DNA of 64,000 nt, from the NCBI GenBank assembly GCA_951217055.1, contig OX578276.1, positions 60,511,307 through 60,575,306 on the forward strand. The letters run 5' to 3'. Below are positions 11,501 to 25,300 of this stretch, one piece after another. This DNA is from Gerris lacustris. Taxonomy: Eukaryota > Arthropoda > Insecta > Hemiptera > Gerridae. The notes under the pieces were generated by a model, which made no database searches, had not been told where the DNA came from, and worked only from the letters and a program-made list of their open reading frames with translations. Numbering within the stretch: the stretch's first letter is position 1; every line of letters starts with the position of its first letter. The translations under genes were made by a program, and so were the position numbers.

Positions 11501-14500
11501 TTTAAACTACCACTACAGTATTTAACACTTAAAAACACGTATTTAAACTTAAAATCTGCTGGTGTAATGCAATTTATCAATGATCTCTTTTTTTTAAGGG
11601 TTAGTCAAACCTATCAGGACATGATAAAATAATTAATAATAAAAAATCATAATCTGTTTTGTTTTTTTATTTGTGCACTATTTTAAAATAGAAAAATAAA
11701 TTTGAAATATACATTAAGAGAGATCATTCAAAACAAAGACCAGCCTTAAGTACAATGGCAACATAATAAAAACAAAAATTAAATAATTTTAAAGAATTAC
11801 AAAGTAATTAAAAATCAACTAAAAACACTTTATGCCCTAAAAAAGAAAACAAATTGTTAAAGGGAATTTGATCATTCAAAGGGTTTGTTCACAATAAAAT
11901 TAATTGAATAATTAAGTTTCACACTGACACACAACAATTATGAACTCCTTTTAGTAGATACTTTAAAATAAATTTTCAACTTTTTATTTACTTGTTTTAA
12001 CACATTAAACATTTGTTTAAATAAATTATTGATAAAATGGCAGTAAATTAATCATGTTTTTAAAAAAATATAACAAAAATTATTTAAGGACTAGTTGTTA
12101 TTTTCTTTTTTCAATTATTTTTTTTACACATGTTGCTCTTTTTTAAAAAATATAAATAGACACTTTAGAAATGATGCTCTAGGCGCCAGTCCTTTTAGCG
12201 AGCAATGATATTATTTTTTATTCCTTTTTTAAAATGTTAATTTTAAATTTAAATTAATATACCTAATTTTTTTAAACACTTTAAAATCTAGAACAAATTG
12301 ATTGAAAAATTAAATTGACATAGTTCAGTTTATTAAGGTAAGGTAAATGCTTCAGTGAAAGATTATTGAAAAAACTATTACTAGAGAATAGTTATCAAAA
12401 AAATAAATTATGAAGACAAACAGATATTGACAAACTTAATGAATAATTATTAAACCCAATATTATTACAACTATAAACTCAGTAGTTTGATTAGAATACT
12501 GGAGGATTTCAAATTTTATATGTGCGAAGTATGTGCGACAATGTTATTTAGTCAGTAAAATCTACCACTGAGTTGTTGCCGCTACTCTTTGTTTAAAACA
12601 TTCAGTCATGAAGGAAAAAGGTAAGTAACTAGACATCTATAGATTTTGTAATAAAGATCAACACAAATTGGCCCACAGGTTTCATTAGTGACTAATAAGT
12701 TCTAGCTTATCCAAACAGGTACCCAGCAAATGGGTACCTTCCAATCAGAGGGTAAATTAGACTAAAGGTCATTTAGTAGTCCTAGAGAAAAATGACTAAA
12801 AACAAAATCTCTCCTTTGCAGTAAGTAGATTTGGTTCAAAGTAAACTTAGTAAAAACCTTTAGAATTAAAATAAAAATTCTCTACAAGTAAAACTTACTT
12901 TCAAAGCCAGCTTTCAGCCCATCAGCTCCTTACCAAGGTAAAGAAAATGTCTAACAAGGAGTCAAATCTCATCCATTTGAGTCTAGTCCAACTCTTCAGA
13001 TATTTTATATACCTTCTTTATGCAGGACCCTGAAAGCTAGATTTAAAACTGAAGTTTCATTTGTGGAGAGGAATTCATTTTTAACTTACTATTTATATTC
13101 CTCTGGCATCAACATTTTATAAGTGATAGATCAATTTAGAAACTAGTACTTGAAAATGCATTCATGAGTGTATTCTTTCTTGTAATTGTATGTATGCTTC
13201 CTTTAAGGGCCTAGACAAGACTAAAACATGTCCCTAATACAAAAAAATTATAAATACCTCTTTGATAGATCTGCATTTGAGATCCATTGGTTGATCTATG
13301 GTTTTATTTGGACCAGCTAACACTAGCAGTCCAATTAAAGCCTACAAAATCTAAGTTAGGTAGCCCAGCTCTCTAGTGAGAGATGTAGTCAAATATACAA
13401 ATAAATTAAATATTGCACTAATTCATGATAATTTATAACCATTATCTTTGATCACTAATTATTAATGTTTATTTACAATTTTTTGATTTTTTAAACCAAA
13501 ATAAAAGGTCTTACCCAATACACCCAGGCTTTTAAAGTACGAATAAAGTGTAAGCAAATACACTTTAGAGTATTTTTTTTTGCAATATATTTAAATTTCC
13601 TTTCACAATTTTAGTTAAAAAAAAGGTATTGCATTAGTAATCACAACATTTTAAAGTATATTTTTTTACAAAACTCCACATTCTCCATATAAAATTTATA
13701 ATTTCACATGATATTCTTTAAATAAAAATGCTATTTTCAGAATTCATTCCAAAATTATAATATTGAATATTGTAACAGATTTTAACTTTACCAAGAACTT
13801 TATTATTAAAAAAAATATATATCTCTGTCATACATAATATTAAAGCATTAAAAGTGTTAATTACCTTTCACGTACTGAAACATTTACCAAATGAAGCAAA
13901 TATTTTCGAGATAATTCCTACTGTTCTTTTATTTTTAACTACATATTTCGGTAGGCAAAAATACTGATTTAACTGAAAACAAAATATAAATATAGTTTCA
14001 TATATTTACAGTTATCAGTCAAAACAGAAATACACAACTCCACCAGGGAATAACTTATTAACTTTACATATTAATTTGATTGCTTTCATACAGAATAAAA
14101 TATGAAAACATCAATTTTCTTCTTTTTTTATAAATAATTTCTACTTTTAATTTATTCAAACATGATTTTCTCACTTAAAGAATGTTAAAACTAATGAAAC
14201 ATAAACAAAAAATATTGCTTTTTGTAATAATTTAAATTCATAAATAATTATTGATTATACATAATTTTTTATAAGGAAAAAATAATAATGTCTTAAATTG
14301 ATTGTTTTAGGTATAGAACCAAATTTACAACAGTTTAAAGCAGTTCACAAAAAAATATCAACATAGAAAACTTCTTAGAAATAGTATAAAACACTACTTT
14401 TTGAAAGTAGAAGTGAGAAATTCGTCAGGTATTACCGCCTGTGAGGCACAATAAATTTTTAATAAACACCTAAAAAATTATTAAATAGAAACAACAGTAC

Positions 14501-16087
14501 CTCCCCGCCAAAAACAATTTAATGAAATGATCCAAATATTCTCAATTTTTATAACGAATTTAGATAATTGGAAAACTTCACCTCCTACATGCAACTGCCA
14601 TAATAATAATTTAATAACTGGTCACCCACACAGAGTAATAATACTCAGTGGTACCTTTTTCTTATTTGAAGTAGGACAAAAAAAGTATATCCAAAACAAT
14701 TGACCCTATAATTTTATAAATTAATTAATTAACTTTTATATTTATAAAAAGAATACTTATTAATACTTAAACAAATTTAATACCTCCCTTTTTACCAGAT
14801 TTTTAGAGGCAAGATAATATTCAATTTGTAACAATAATAATAAATAAAATAATTTGTATTATTTTTTTACAATATTGAATTAGAATTTAAAATTTGAGTA
14901 TCCTAAGCATTATGCCTTCAAAAATTAAAACAATTTTCTTTAAATTAAAACCACAAATATATATACATTTGTAATTAATATCACATCCTCCAAACCTAGA
15001 ATAATAGTTATAATAATAAATTTAAACTTAATTTACACACTAGTAACAAAAAACTCTTAATTTTTGCATATTCAAATATTTAGCAGTTGTAGACATGTAA
15101 GAAGGGAATTCCCCTATATAATTCCAACAAATAAACAATACTTAAAATTTCTTTTAATTTAAAAAATAATAAGGCTAAAGGCTACAAACAAAACAGTAAT
15201 TTTTAAAAATTCATAAATTTAAATTTAGAAATCACAGAATTTTGCTTACTTTATAAAATAGGCCCCTTGTATAGTCACAGGCAGCAAACCATACCATTAT
15301 TAATGATATTCATTTATATAAAGAATAAACTTGATAGCAATATTAAAAAATCTAAAAAACAGTACTTTTTAGTATAAACACACGTAAAAATTTGTTTACA
15401 AAATTTTACTTTTTTTAAATCCATAAAAAAATTTAATTATAAAATAATACTAGAGAGGACCTTTTTAAAAAATCGCTCCTTTTTTTTATTTAGATATAGA
15501 TATAAAATTTTAATATTTACAGGTCAACAATATAGGATATAAACAACACTACGTTTAAATAAAAAAAAGTTCTTCCAAAGAAACTTAGTATCCATGATTT
15601 TAAATGTATATCTTGTTTTATCTTTAAGTACAGTTTTTCTTGATTGCACTTGCAGTAAGTGTACCAGCCACATTAGATGCAGTCAACACAGAAGCGTAAA
15701 AGGCACCGATTATCTATCTGTAATTATAAAAATATGAATAGATGATGAGTTTATATTATTATAAATTTATCTGTTTTTGTGCATATTTAATAATAAATTA
15801 ACAATTAGTACTAAGTTAAAAAAATAAATAAAAAAATCAATAGTCCAACCCCAATTATATGGACATTGATTAAACATATATTTAAGATTGGTTTGACAGT
15901 TTAATTTGTATTTATCAGGTATTATTTAGGATCCCGAAGGCAAAAATTAGTACCATTATATATTCCTGCGCTTGCCCATCTATAGCGCACCTGATCTCAC
16001 CACAAAAATTTAAAACTTTGTAGAGTTACTGTTCCCGTTGAAATTCTAAGAACTTCGGTATCTTTGGTTTTACGAGTTAAGTCAATA

Positions 16088-16119
<32 letters not shown>

Positions 16120-16262
16120 ATGAAATCTCCACTCACGAACATACGGGTATGTTAAAGAGGGGGATATACGGGTGGGAGAAAACATATATATAATAAAAAT
16201 AAATATAAAAAAATTAGAAATCAGAGAAAATACAGAATAGAATGGAAAAAAAACCTTAAATG
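8533..16262. other. AT-rich flank with no recognised gene; possible HR39 3' UTR at its right end
   Basis: No coding gene is recognised. ORFs at 10585-10818, 11096-11332 and 11347-11580 match no family I know and have no convincing start context. Features seen are a C homopolymer near 10673-10689, a small palindrome with GGTACC arms at about 12718-12741, and a run of about 28 A near 16091-16118. The right end lies directly downstream of the HR39 stop codon (minus strand), so part of it is probably 3' UTR. AATAAA-like signals are too common in this composition to choose a poly(A) site. Confidence 0.5.
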
Positions 16263-16352
16263 TCAGTGGTCTCCTCTTAAAAGCTCCATAAGTAGGTTGA
16301 AGCTGGGTCCTTCTCCTTCTTTACTCTTAGCTGAAAGCATTTCCTTTCCAAC
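16263..16352 (-). CDS. Hr39: HR39 terminal coding exon (AF-2 helix)
   Basis: Residues 618-646 plus TGA (16263-16265). It ends [12 protein letters not shown], in which LLMELLRG is the activation helix. Acceptor TTTTCACAG. Confidence 0.95.
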   Translation of the reverse strand, partial: VGKEMLSAKSKEGEGPSFNLLMELLRGDH

Positions 16353-19300
16353 CTGTGAAAATGTAAATTAAACATTAGAAAAATATATTACTTGAAAATA
16401 AATAGAATTTATTTGTATTCCTTATAATAGAATATTATTTCAGTTTAATATTTACAAAAATCAGAGCTAATTTTTTATTACCCATAGTGATATGATTTTA
16501 CTAAACATATAAGTACACCAAATTTCCATCAATGTGTCTGGACAGGCAACAAACAACATACAGGGATTTTTATAAAATTACATTTTTTGGGCTCAATGGA
16601 CCTTAAAAGTTTATATCGTTCAAAATTGAATATTTGCACAGTCACAATACTCCTGTATCTATATATCAATACAAACATAATCTAGGGTCATTCAAAAAGA
16701 AGTCTGTTTTTATTTTATTTTTTGTTTTAAGGTTGGTAGGACTGTCATCACTTTTGTAATCTGTTATTACTGTGATTAGAAGATAATTTGTTTTATGAAT
16801 TTAATGCCATGGAAACGCTGTAACAGGCAATGAGCAGCGTGTAAACATTTTAAAATCTTATTACAAATACGAATAAAACTATGCAGAGACCGCCCGGAAA
16901 CTCAGCCCGATCTGAGGAGGTCGCCATGTCCCTGCAGCATCAACAATAAGGAGGTTGGTGACAAAGTTTGAAAAAAGTGGGCCACTTGTTGACGCAGTTT
17001 CTACAGGTTGTAAATCAAATAAAATGTTGTATCAATTTTGACTTCGTAATTGCATTGTTTTAAAAAGTGTCCATTTTGAATGACCCTATACCTACATGAG
17101 AAATAAAAATTATTAAAATTTAAATTGGTGTAGAATATAATACATTTTCTGTTTTAATAAAAAATAATAACCTCTTAAGATGGCTTTTTACAATCAGTTA
17201 GGTGAGACAGATTAGTTAATAACTTGTTATCTTACAGTGGTACCTCGATATATAAAAATTCTTAGTGAAAAAAGGTTTCTGTTTTCTTTGCTAATTTAAG
17301 ATGGCTAATAATCTAACCATGATTAACTCGAAAAATACATAACTCAAAGTAAAAACATATTCCCTTGAATTTATAGACATTGAGGCTCAAATGCAGTTGA
17401 AATGAATGCTACACCAAAATTGATAAAATCATAGTATTTAGAGCCTAAAAAGTCAATAAAAAATGAATGCATACTTGGCAAGTTCTTTGAAGCTCAGGTA
17501 TCCTGAGAAGAAGTTCTCCAAATTTTGAAGGAATGTCAGGATAATGAGCCAGGGTATAGTGCTGAAGTGCTTGGAGTGCCTTTTCCTGAGATGCACGCAC
17601 TTTCTCTGGCTCTCTCAGCTCACTTGTATCTAAATAAGCAATTCAATATTATAATTAATATTCTGACATATATTTTATATACATATAAATTTTTATTTAA
17701 TAATTGCACTTAAAAGGATAAGATTGATATAGAAAAAAACAAGATTTTTACCTGATGTAAGAAGAAGGATGACTTTCATGGCAACGTACTCATAGTTGTC
17801 AACACGAAGCCGGCGCAGGTGATCAGTGAAGTTAAGCATTCTTTCTATAGGTGGAGCCAAGCCTAGGGCACGTGCCTCACCAAGAGATATGCTTTTACCT
17901 AGAGACACCCTGATCTCACCTGGACTCGACATGGACCGGTAACAGCATGAGAATAGTAACAGCTCACACCACGCATTGATTAGCAATGAAATCTGATCGT
18001 CTATCTGTAAACCAAGACAAGAATATTGTAAAAAAAACCAGTTGGAAATAATCATTGCAGGTGTTTATTAGTTGGTAAGAAATTATTAGATATTTCCGAT
18101 CACATCATAATTAATAAATCTATTTATCAGTTTAATTTTAGTTAAAAAGGACAATATTTTTGCTTAATAATAAGCCTTGGTAAGAAAAATTCAGGAAATA
18201 AACAATGTCTATATCTAGGGGACTGGCATAGCCGAGTAGTTAGCATAGCGTTCTCGCAACTCCACCTAAAACCAAGGTCAAAACAATAATATCAGTTGAG
18301 TTTGAATCCCAGAGAAGTAAGGCATGTTTCACACTGATTATCACATCAAGTAGATGAGTAAAGTAGACGGATATGGATACCTGTCACACCCTAATGATGT
18401 GTTGATCGGGACATAAAAGAAATAGCAAACAAAATAATAAATAAATAAAATTATTATAATGCTTCCATTACCTTAGGTAAGCTCAAAAGCAATAAGAATA
18501 TAAATGTGAACAAGTAGATATTATTAATTAATTGTAGAAGAACACTGGATTCTTCTACTTTTTCTAGCACACGGCAGTGCGCAAGTCTAAGTTTCACCCA
18601 GCAAGCAGTGGATCATTACTTGAACCAATTCACCCAGTTCCCTCTGCTTTTTTTTTTTTTTAGGCTTTATAAATTTAAAACATAGATTAAGCTTGAGTAG
18701 TTTAGTACAATGTAAAAAATTGAGCCCTTAAATTTAAGCCTTTTCAAAAGGGGAGAGATCAAAGAAGTCATATCTACAGCACGGCAAGGTCTGTTTTATG
18801 CCTCATTCAGAAACTGGCAAGTGTTAAGCTATAAAAATAAAAGAGCAGTATTGCTCATGAGAGTAGGAGTAAAGTGAGTTTACGGACTCACTTAAGTAAA
18901 AAAAAAAAAAAAATCACCAAGGACACACATTAAGTAAACCAAGAACAATTAAGTATTAACTTACAGATATGTTTTTAAACAAGGGAAGTGATTTACACCA
19001 CTTGACTATCTTGTAGAGACGGTGGTCTGCAATGTTACAAAGGTTGGCACTTGGGTCAGAGTTGTTGATCTGTATAGGGGGAGGAGGTTGTTGAGAAACG
19101 CCACCTTCACTCTCCTTGTATTGCCACAGGTGCTCTACTTCCATGATTTCCTACACAGATGAAATAGAAATTAATTCATATGGTTCAAACAGCAAATTTT
19201 AAAAGAAAAAATAAGTGTAATTACTTAAACAAAGATACCCCATCAATATTGATAGCTGAAAACCAGCTTGATGAAGGTAGAAATAAAAGAAAAAGCAATG

Positions 19301-22300
19301 GGAGGGAGGATCATAAATAGCAAGAAATATTTGTGAAAAAATTGTTGTTACAACCAAAAATTAATGGTAAATACACCATAACAAAAAAGAAAAATTCAAT
19401 ATTTACCTGAAGTAAGGTGGGTACATTAGGGTGATGAGAGGTTGTATCTTTAGGCTCAGCTAGACCTGGAGGTACTGTGTAGGAACACTGGTATGTACTT
19501 CTACCACCTCTCGTTCTGTCCTCTCTTATAGCTAAACATTAAAATATTAATTCAACTAAATACAAAAATAATTAATGTAGAATGAAAGGTGTTACAGTTT
19601 CTAAAAATTTAATAATGAAAATGCATTATAGTTTAAATGAGAAAAATTACCTTCCAACTTCATGCCCATGGTAAGACACTTGTCAAACCTACAAGCAGGA
19701 CATTTCTTCCTCGTAGCTATACTGACAGGGCAAGATGAACCTCTTAAGCAAACATAGTTCTTTCTATTCTGGACTGTCCTCTTGAAAAAACCTTTACAGC
19801 TCTCACAGGAAAATATACCATAGTGGAACCCAGATATTTTATCTCCACAAATAGGACAAGGACTGCAAGTAAGAAAAAAACATTAGATAAACTGATAAGT
19901 GGTACTAAAAATATTAACTAAGTCTGAGCATCACTCTCTTCTCACTCCTTTTATATAGGGTTATAACAAACCTGTTAATTAATTGTTGTCTACTAATAGC
20001 AGGGGAGGCATGAGCTAAAGGATCTCCAGAGACTTTATCATCTACAATTATAGCCTCATCTGAAACAAAAAATAAAATAAATATATGAAATTGTTTATTG
20101 AAAAATTAAAATATAGTACCCTGATTTCCTATAATTAATTAATTGTAGTGAATAATAATTATCAGACCATTTTTCCAGGCATCAAGAAACTAATAGGCTT
20201 TTGAAACCACTGAATCCATGTAAAATTATCATGGTGGCAAGAAATTATTAGCTACTCTGTTAAATGGTTAATTTATTATGTAAAAGCTTAGTAGTATTTA
20301 TCTACTAGACTAGCAAATGATTGGCCTAGAAAATTTCTAGGACTCTACAACAGAATATAATACTTTATATTTCCAATTATCTGAATTTTGCTACGACAAA
20401 AATTGTCAGCCCCTCCTTTTTTATTCATTTTCAGGAATTTTAACGTGTTCAATTTCTGATAAGATGTTGGGTTTGTTGTTAGCTCAGTTCCCTTTCTGTT
20501 CCTAGCCTGTCATCTTCTCAGTTTCGTCCACTATCGCAATGTAGGGGAAAGAAAGAAGGGTTCGTTATGAAGCTGGTCATTGGTGATAAAAGAAAAGTGA
20601 TTTTATTTGCGGAACACTATGGTAATCAAGCCACGGAAATGCAGTTTAATATTAGTGATTGTAATGTGCGACGTTAGCGCAAACAAAAAGGTAAACTTTT
20701 TACATGCGGCAAATCGAGAAAAGCCTTCTGGCCAAAGAACTATTAGGTGATTAACAATTAGAGTTTTCTGATCTCTTTTCAAAATCTAACCTTGCTACAT
20801 CTCTGGCAGCATGGCATCTGCCTTACATCTGAATAAAGAATCAAATACATATTACAGTAGAACCTCGATTTTCCGTCTCCCGATTTACCGTCTTTCTCGC
20901 TTAACCGTCAGGCCACACGCCATTGCGCACCCCACTTTCTTTGACCTTCGACTCGGCACTCCCATACTTCCCATACTTTCGGCAGCCAAAAAAGCTCGAA
21001 GTATGTTAAAACAAAAAAAAAAATTAACAGACTTCTTCCATCAAAAAAGCATGTAAATTTATTATTTATTAAAATAAACATATATTTGTTAATAAAATAA
21101 CAATTCGTTTTTTAATAAATTAAAAATATCCCCCTTTTTCGCTTAACCGTCTTTTCAATTATCCGTCAAGGCTCTGGTCCCGTGCCTGACGGTTAATCGA
21201 GGTTCTACTGTACACCTAAATAAAGATGTTCTAATAATATCGATCTTTCTGCAATACCAAAGGAATAGTTAATAGAATGATAGCGTTAAGGTAGCACACA
21301 CCATGGTTTGGGAATTCACTATGTGAACTTGTTCTTGCACTAAGTACAGGTGAAGGGAAGTTAGTCCTCTGGATATGCCTACCCTGGATAGGTGAATGAG
21401 TTGGAGAAAATTGTGTAGGTGATACAGACACTGATGAATAACTGAAATAAAACATAAATACAATTAATATGTAATATATATTTATAAAAAATCAATTTAT
21501 CAAAATACAAAGAAAAATAATTAATTAAAAAGAAAATATTTAATTTTAGTCAAAGGTATATATTTTAAAGGAAAATAATAATAAAGAGTTTTAATAGAAC
21601 CTATATTAAAGATATATATTTTTGTTTTAATACAGAGATCGTATATTTTTTAATTATCAGATAGTTATTTATTTCTTTTTTTTAATTATTTAATTTATTA
21701 GCCTCAGCAGACTAAATATCCTGCATAATATTTTTAAAGGTATTTATAATAATGCTATTCTTAAATTAATAAATAAGAGTTTCAGTTTTAACTACATATC
21801 TCCAATGGCTCAAAATAAAAGTATTTATATAGGAAAAATACATTTTAAATCACAATAGTTAACTTTATGTATATATTTAATAATTTATCTTTATATATAT
21901 TGCAAATACCTGTGCGAATAACAAGAAGAATGATTGGAACCACCATACTGTGAGGCATCGCTGTTATTCCTAGACAGAGAAGGTGTAAAAGGACTCGAGA
22001 TACCTGAAGAGGAAGATAGGAAATGCCTCGATGTGACAGGACTCGCTCCAGGTGAGTAGCAGGAATATACAGCTGAATCTGGGCTTGCAGTAGCCACTGG
22101 ACCACTTCGACAGTACACACCATTACCTGCAACAACAATTCAATTAGGCACTAAGAAAATGTTCTGAAAGGAATTAGTGTGGTAATGTTAATGAAGAGAC
22201 AAAGTGAAGTTAAAAGTTATATAGAATTTTACTGATCACAGGTTTCCCCTTAAACTTTTGCAAAAATTGTAATACAAACTAAGATGATCGCAAATAGAAA

Positions 22301-25300
22301 TAATACAGACAGTTCAAAAGAAGTATCAAAAATACAAAGTTGACCACAAAACATAAATCTTGAAATTTATGATAAGGTTTTCAATACTATTAGAGCTTTT
22401 CTTAAAAAAAAAAAAAATAAAATAAATAAATCATAATTATTCAATACTTACTTAATAGCTTATCCACCAAGAGGGGAAGTTCAGTCTGAGAGCTTAAGGT
22501 GCTGGATCTTAGACTCTCTGCAGTCTTTTCATTCTAAAAATAAAAGCAATAAAATTATTTACAATATTCAGTTACAATGATAAGATATTTAACTTATTTT
22601 GTCATAATATCCTTTTAGCCAGGAAACCTATTTTTTTTTTTTTTTATTATTATTTAGAATGTAACTACAACAACATTAAATTGTTATATTAGAAAACCCC
22701 ATTTATATTATACAGGGTGGTCCAAAATAGGGTTGGGACATCCATGTCGATGATCGAAAACATCGATGTATAGGACTCTAAAACATCGATGTTAGACATC
22801 GATGTTGATCTTTCGATGTATTGGTCAACATCGATGTTTACCCAAAACATCGAAAAGAAGATTGATGTTATCGATGGATCGCACCCTAAAAAATGGACAA
22901 CAAAGAAAATCGGGGACGAAAAGGAGAGATTTTTTGGAGGACCGATGTTTGCCTATCGATGTCCCAACCCTAGTCCAAAAGTCTCCCTCCCCCCTCTACT
23001 TTTGAACGGTTTGAGATAAATTAATGAAACATGGGGGATCTGTAACATGTAAAGGGAAGTTTGTTTTCATGCGCACTAGAGGCAACCACCCACTTTGCCC
23101 CCTGGTCACCCAACTTCAAAATTTCAAATTGGAGTGTATATTTTTGATAGCATATTTGGATTCTACAGTGAAAAATAATAAAATTTAACTTGAAACTTTT
23201 TTCCTATCTCCAATATTTTGTCCCAAATAACATTTATATCGTTATAAAAACAACATTTATATCGTTATAAAATCTAAACGATTTGAAATAAAGTATTGGA
23301 ACTTGGGGGATCTGTACCATGTAAAGGGAAATGTGTATTCATCCACTTGAGTACTAGGGGCAACAACCATTTTGCCTCCAGGTGCTGAAATCTACCATTT
23401 TTATACCTTTGCCGGGGTTTATAGGGGGCAAAATATTGAAGATAGAAAAAAGAAAAAAAAGTTAGAACTAAATATTTTAATTTATTGCCGTAGAATCTGA
23501 ATCTGCTATCAAAAATATACACTCCAATTTGAAATTTTGAAGTTGGGTGACCTAGGGGCAAAGTGGGTTGCCCCTAGTGCGCGATTACATGAAAACAAAC
23601 TTCCCTTTACATGGTACAGATCCCTCAAGTTTCATTAATTTATCTCAAACCGTTCAAAAGTTAAGAGGGGGGGGGGGGGGGGGGGGAGAGACTTTTGGAC
23701 CACCCATTACAGAGATTTAAAATTTCTATTAACTAATTTTAATACTAGGTGTGCAATGCAGTTGTCTGCTTGCAATATTGAGCTGAGCGTGCATTTTAAT
23801 CTTAACCAATAAACATTTGTATTTATAAACAGCTGAAATCGGATCAAAAATAGTAAAATCTCTATTTTTAATTAAAAAACATTTTTTCCTGTTTTTCTAT
23901 TTTACCCCCTCTTAAATGAAAATATGAGAAAAATTAACATAACAACAATGACTATACTCGTAAAGAGCTTTCCAACGACAAGCATCATGAAGGGCATATA
24001 CTATTTTCACTTTTATACCCCGTACTCCGTGTCCCTGTGTACGAATTTAAAATTTATACCTTCCTGTGGTTGGTCACTATGACCGGGCCGAATTTCGTGT
24101 GAATCGGTTCAGCCGTTCAAGATTAAACTTTTGTACCCCATACTCCATACCCCTGTGTACCAATTTGGACCATTTTAGATTTATACCTTCCTGTGGTTGG
24201 TCACTATGACCGTGCCGCATTTCGTGCGAATCGGTTCAGCCGTTCAGGAGGAAACTTTTGTACCCCGTACCCCTGGGTCCCAATTTGGACCATTTTGGAT
24301 TTACACCTTCCTGTGGTTGGTCACTATGACTGGGCCGAATTTCGTGCGAATCGGTTCAGCCGTTCAAAAATAAATTTTGTACCCCATACCCCTGTGTACC
24401 AATTTGGACCATTTCAGATTTATACCTTCTTGTGGTTAGTCACTATGACCGTGGGAAATTTTGTGCTGATCGGTTCAGCCGTTCAGGGGGAAACTTTTGT
24501 ACCCCGTACCCCTGTGTACCAATTTGGACCATTTCAGATTTATACCTTCTTGTGGTTAGTCACTATGACCGTGCCAAATTTTGTGCTGATCGGTTCAGCT
24601 GTTCAGGCGGAGTATGCGTCAGAAAAAATGCAAAGTGTAGTATAAGAGCTTCGCTTCGCTCAGCTCAATAAATGTAACAACAGCTGTAATAACTTCAGGC
24701 TTTTAGTGGCAATTAACGGACAACAATAACTATAGAGAAGAATATAATACAGAAAAAATTATGTACTCACAACAGGATCCAAAGCATATTTAACAGTATG
24801 GTGCTTTTCATCTTCGCTGTGAGCTATAGATGGATCATTGGTCCCATGAGGAATTTGAACTGAATTTTCGATGCATGTCTCATTAGGTTCCTGAAATCAT
24901 ATCAAATGATAATATAAATAAAAAATACATTCTTCTAAATTAAGTATTTGTAAATGTAAGATACACCTAGAGAGACCATAAGATAAGGCTTGCGTCGTTG
25001 GATCCTTTAAAACAATATGATATTAATGAAGCAAAAAAGTAATACAGGTAATAATTATAAAAGATATCTTTGTTTTAAATTTTATGTTTAACTTTGAAAA
25101 TTTGGTCTGTGTAAATTAAATGCATAAATTACTTAAGACTTAAGATTAAATGCGAATCATTATTCATGGTTAATAGTAACTCACAAATTTCCATAATGTG
25201 AGTTATTAGCAAATGTCCTCAAGAAAAATTCCTGCAAAGGTTCAATAGGTAGGGATTTGCACTGGGTATGAATCCTGTTATTCCTAATTTGAGAAATAAT

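Noticed and set aside
24193..24645. 150-codon ORF
   Set aside because: It is the translation of the 120-bp tandem array; repeated protein blocks follow the DNA units and there is no gene context.
24054..24660. CRISPR-like array
   Set aside because: Units are near-identical over their full length with no unique spacers, and the genome is eukaryotic.
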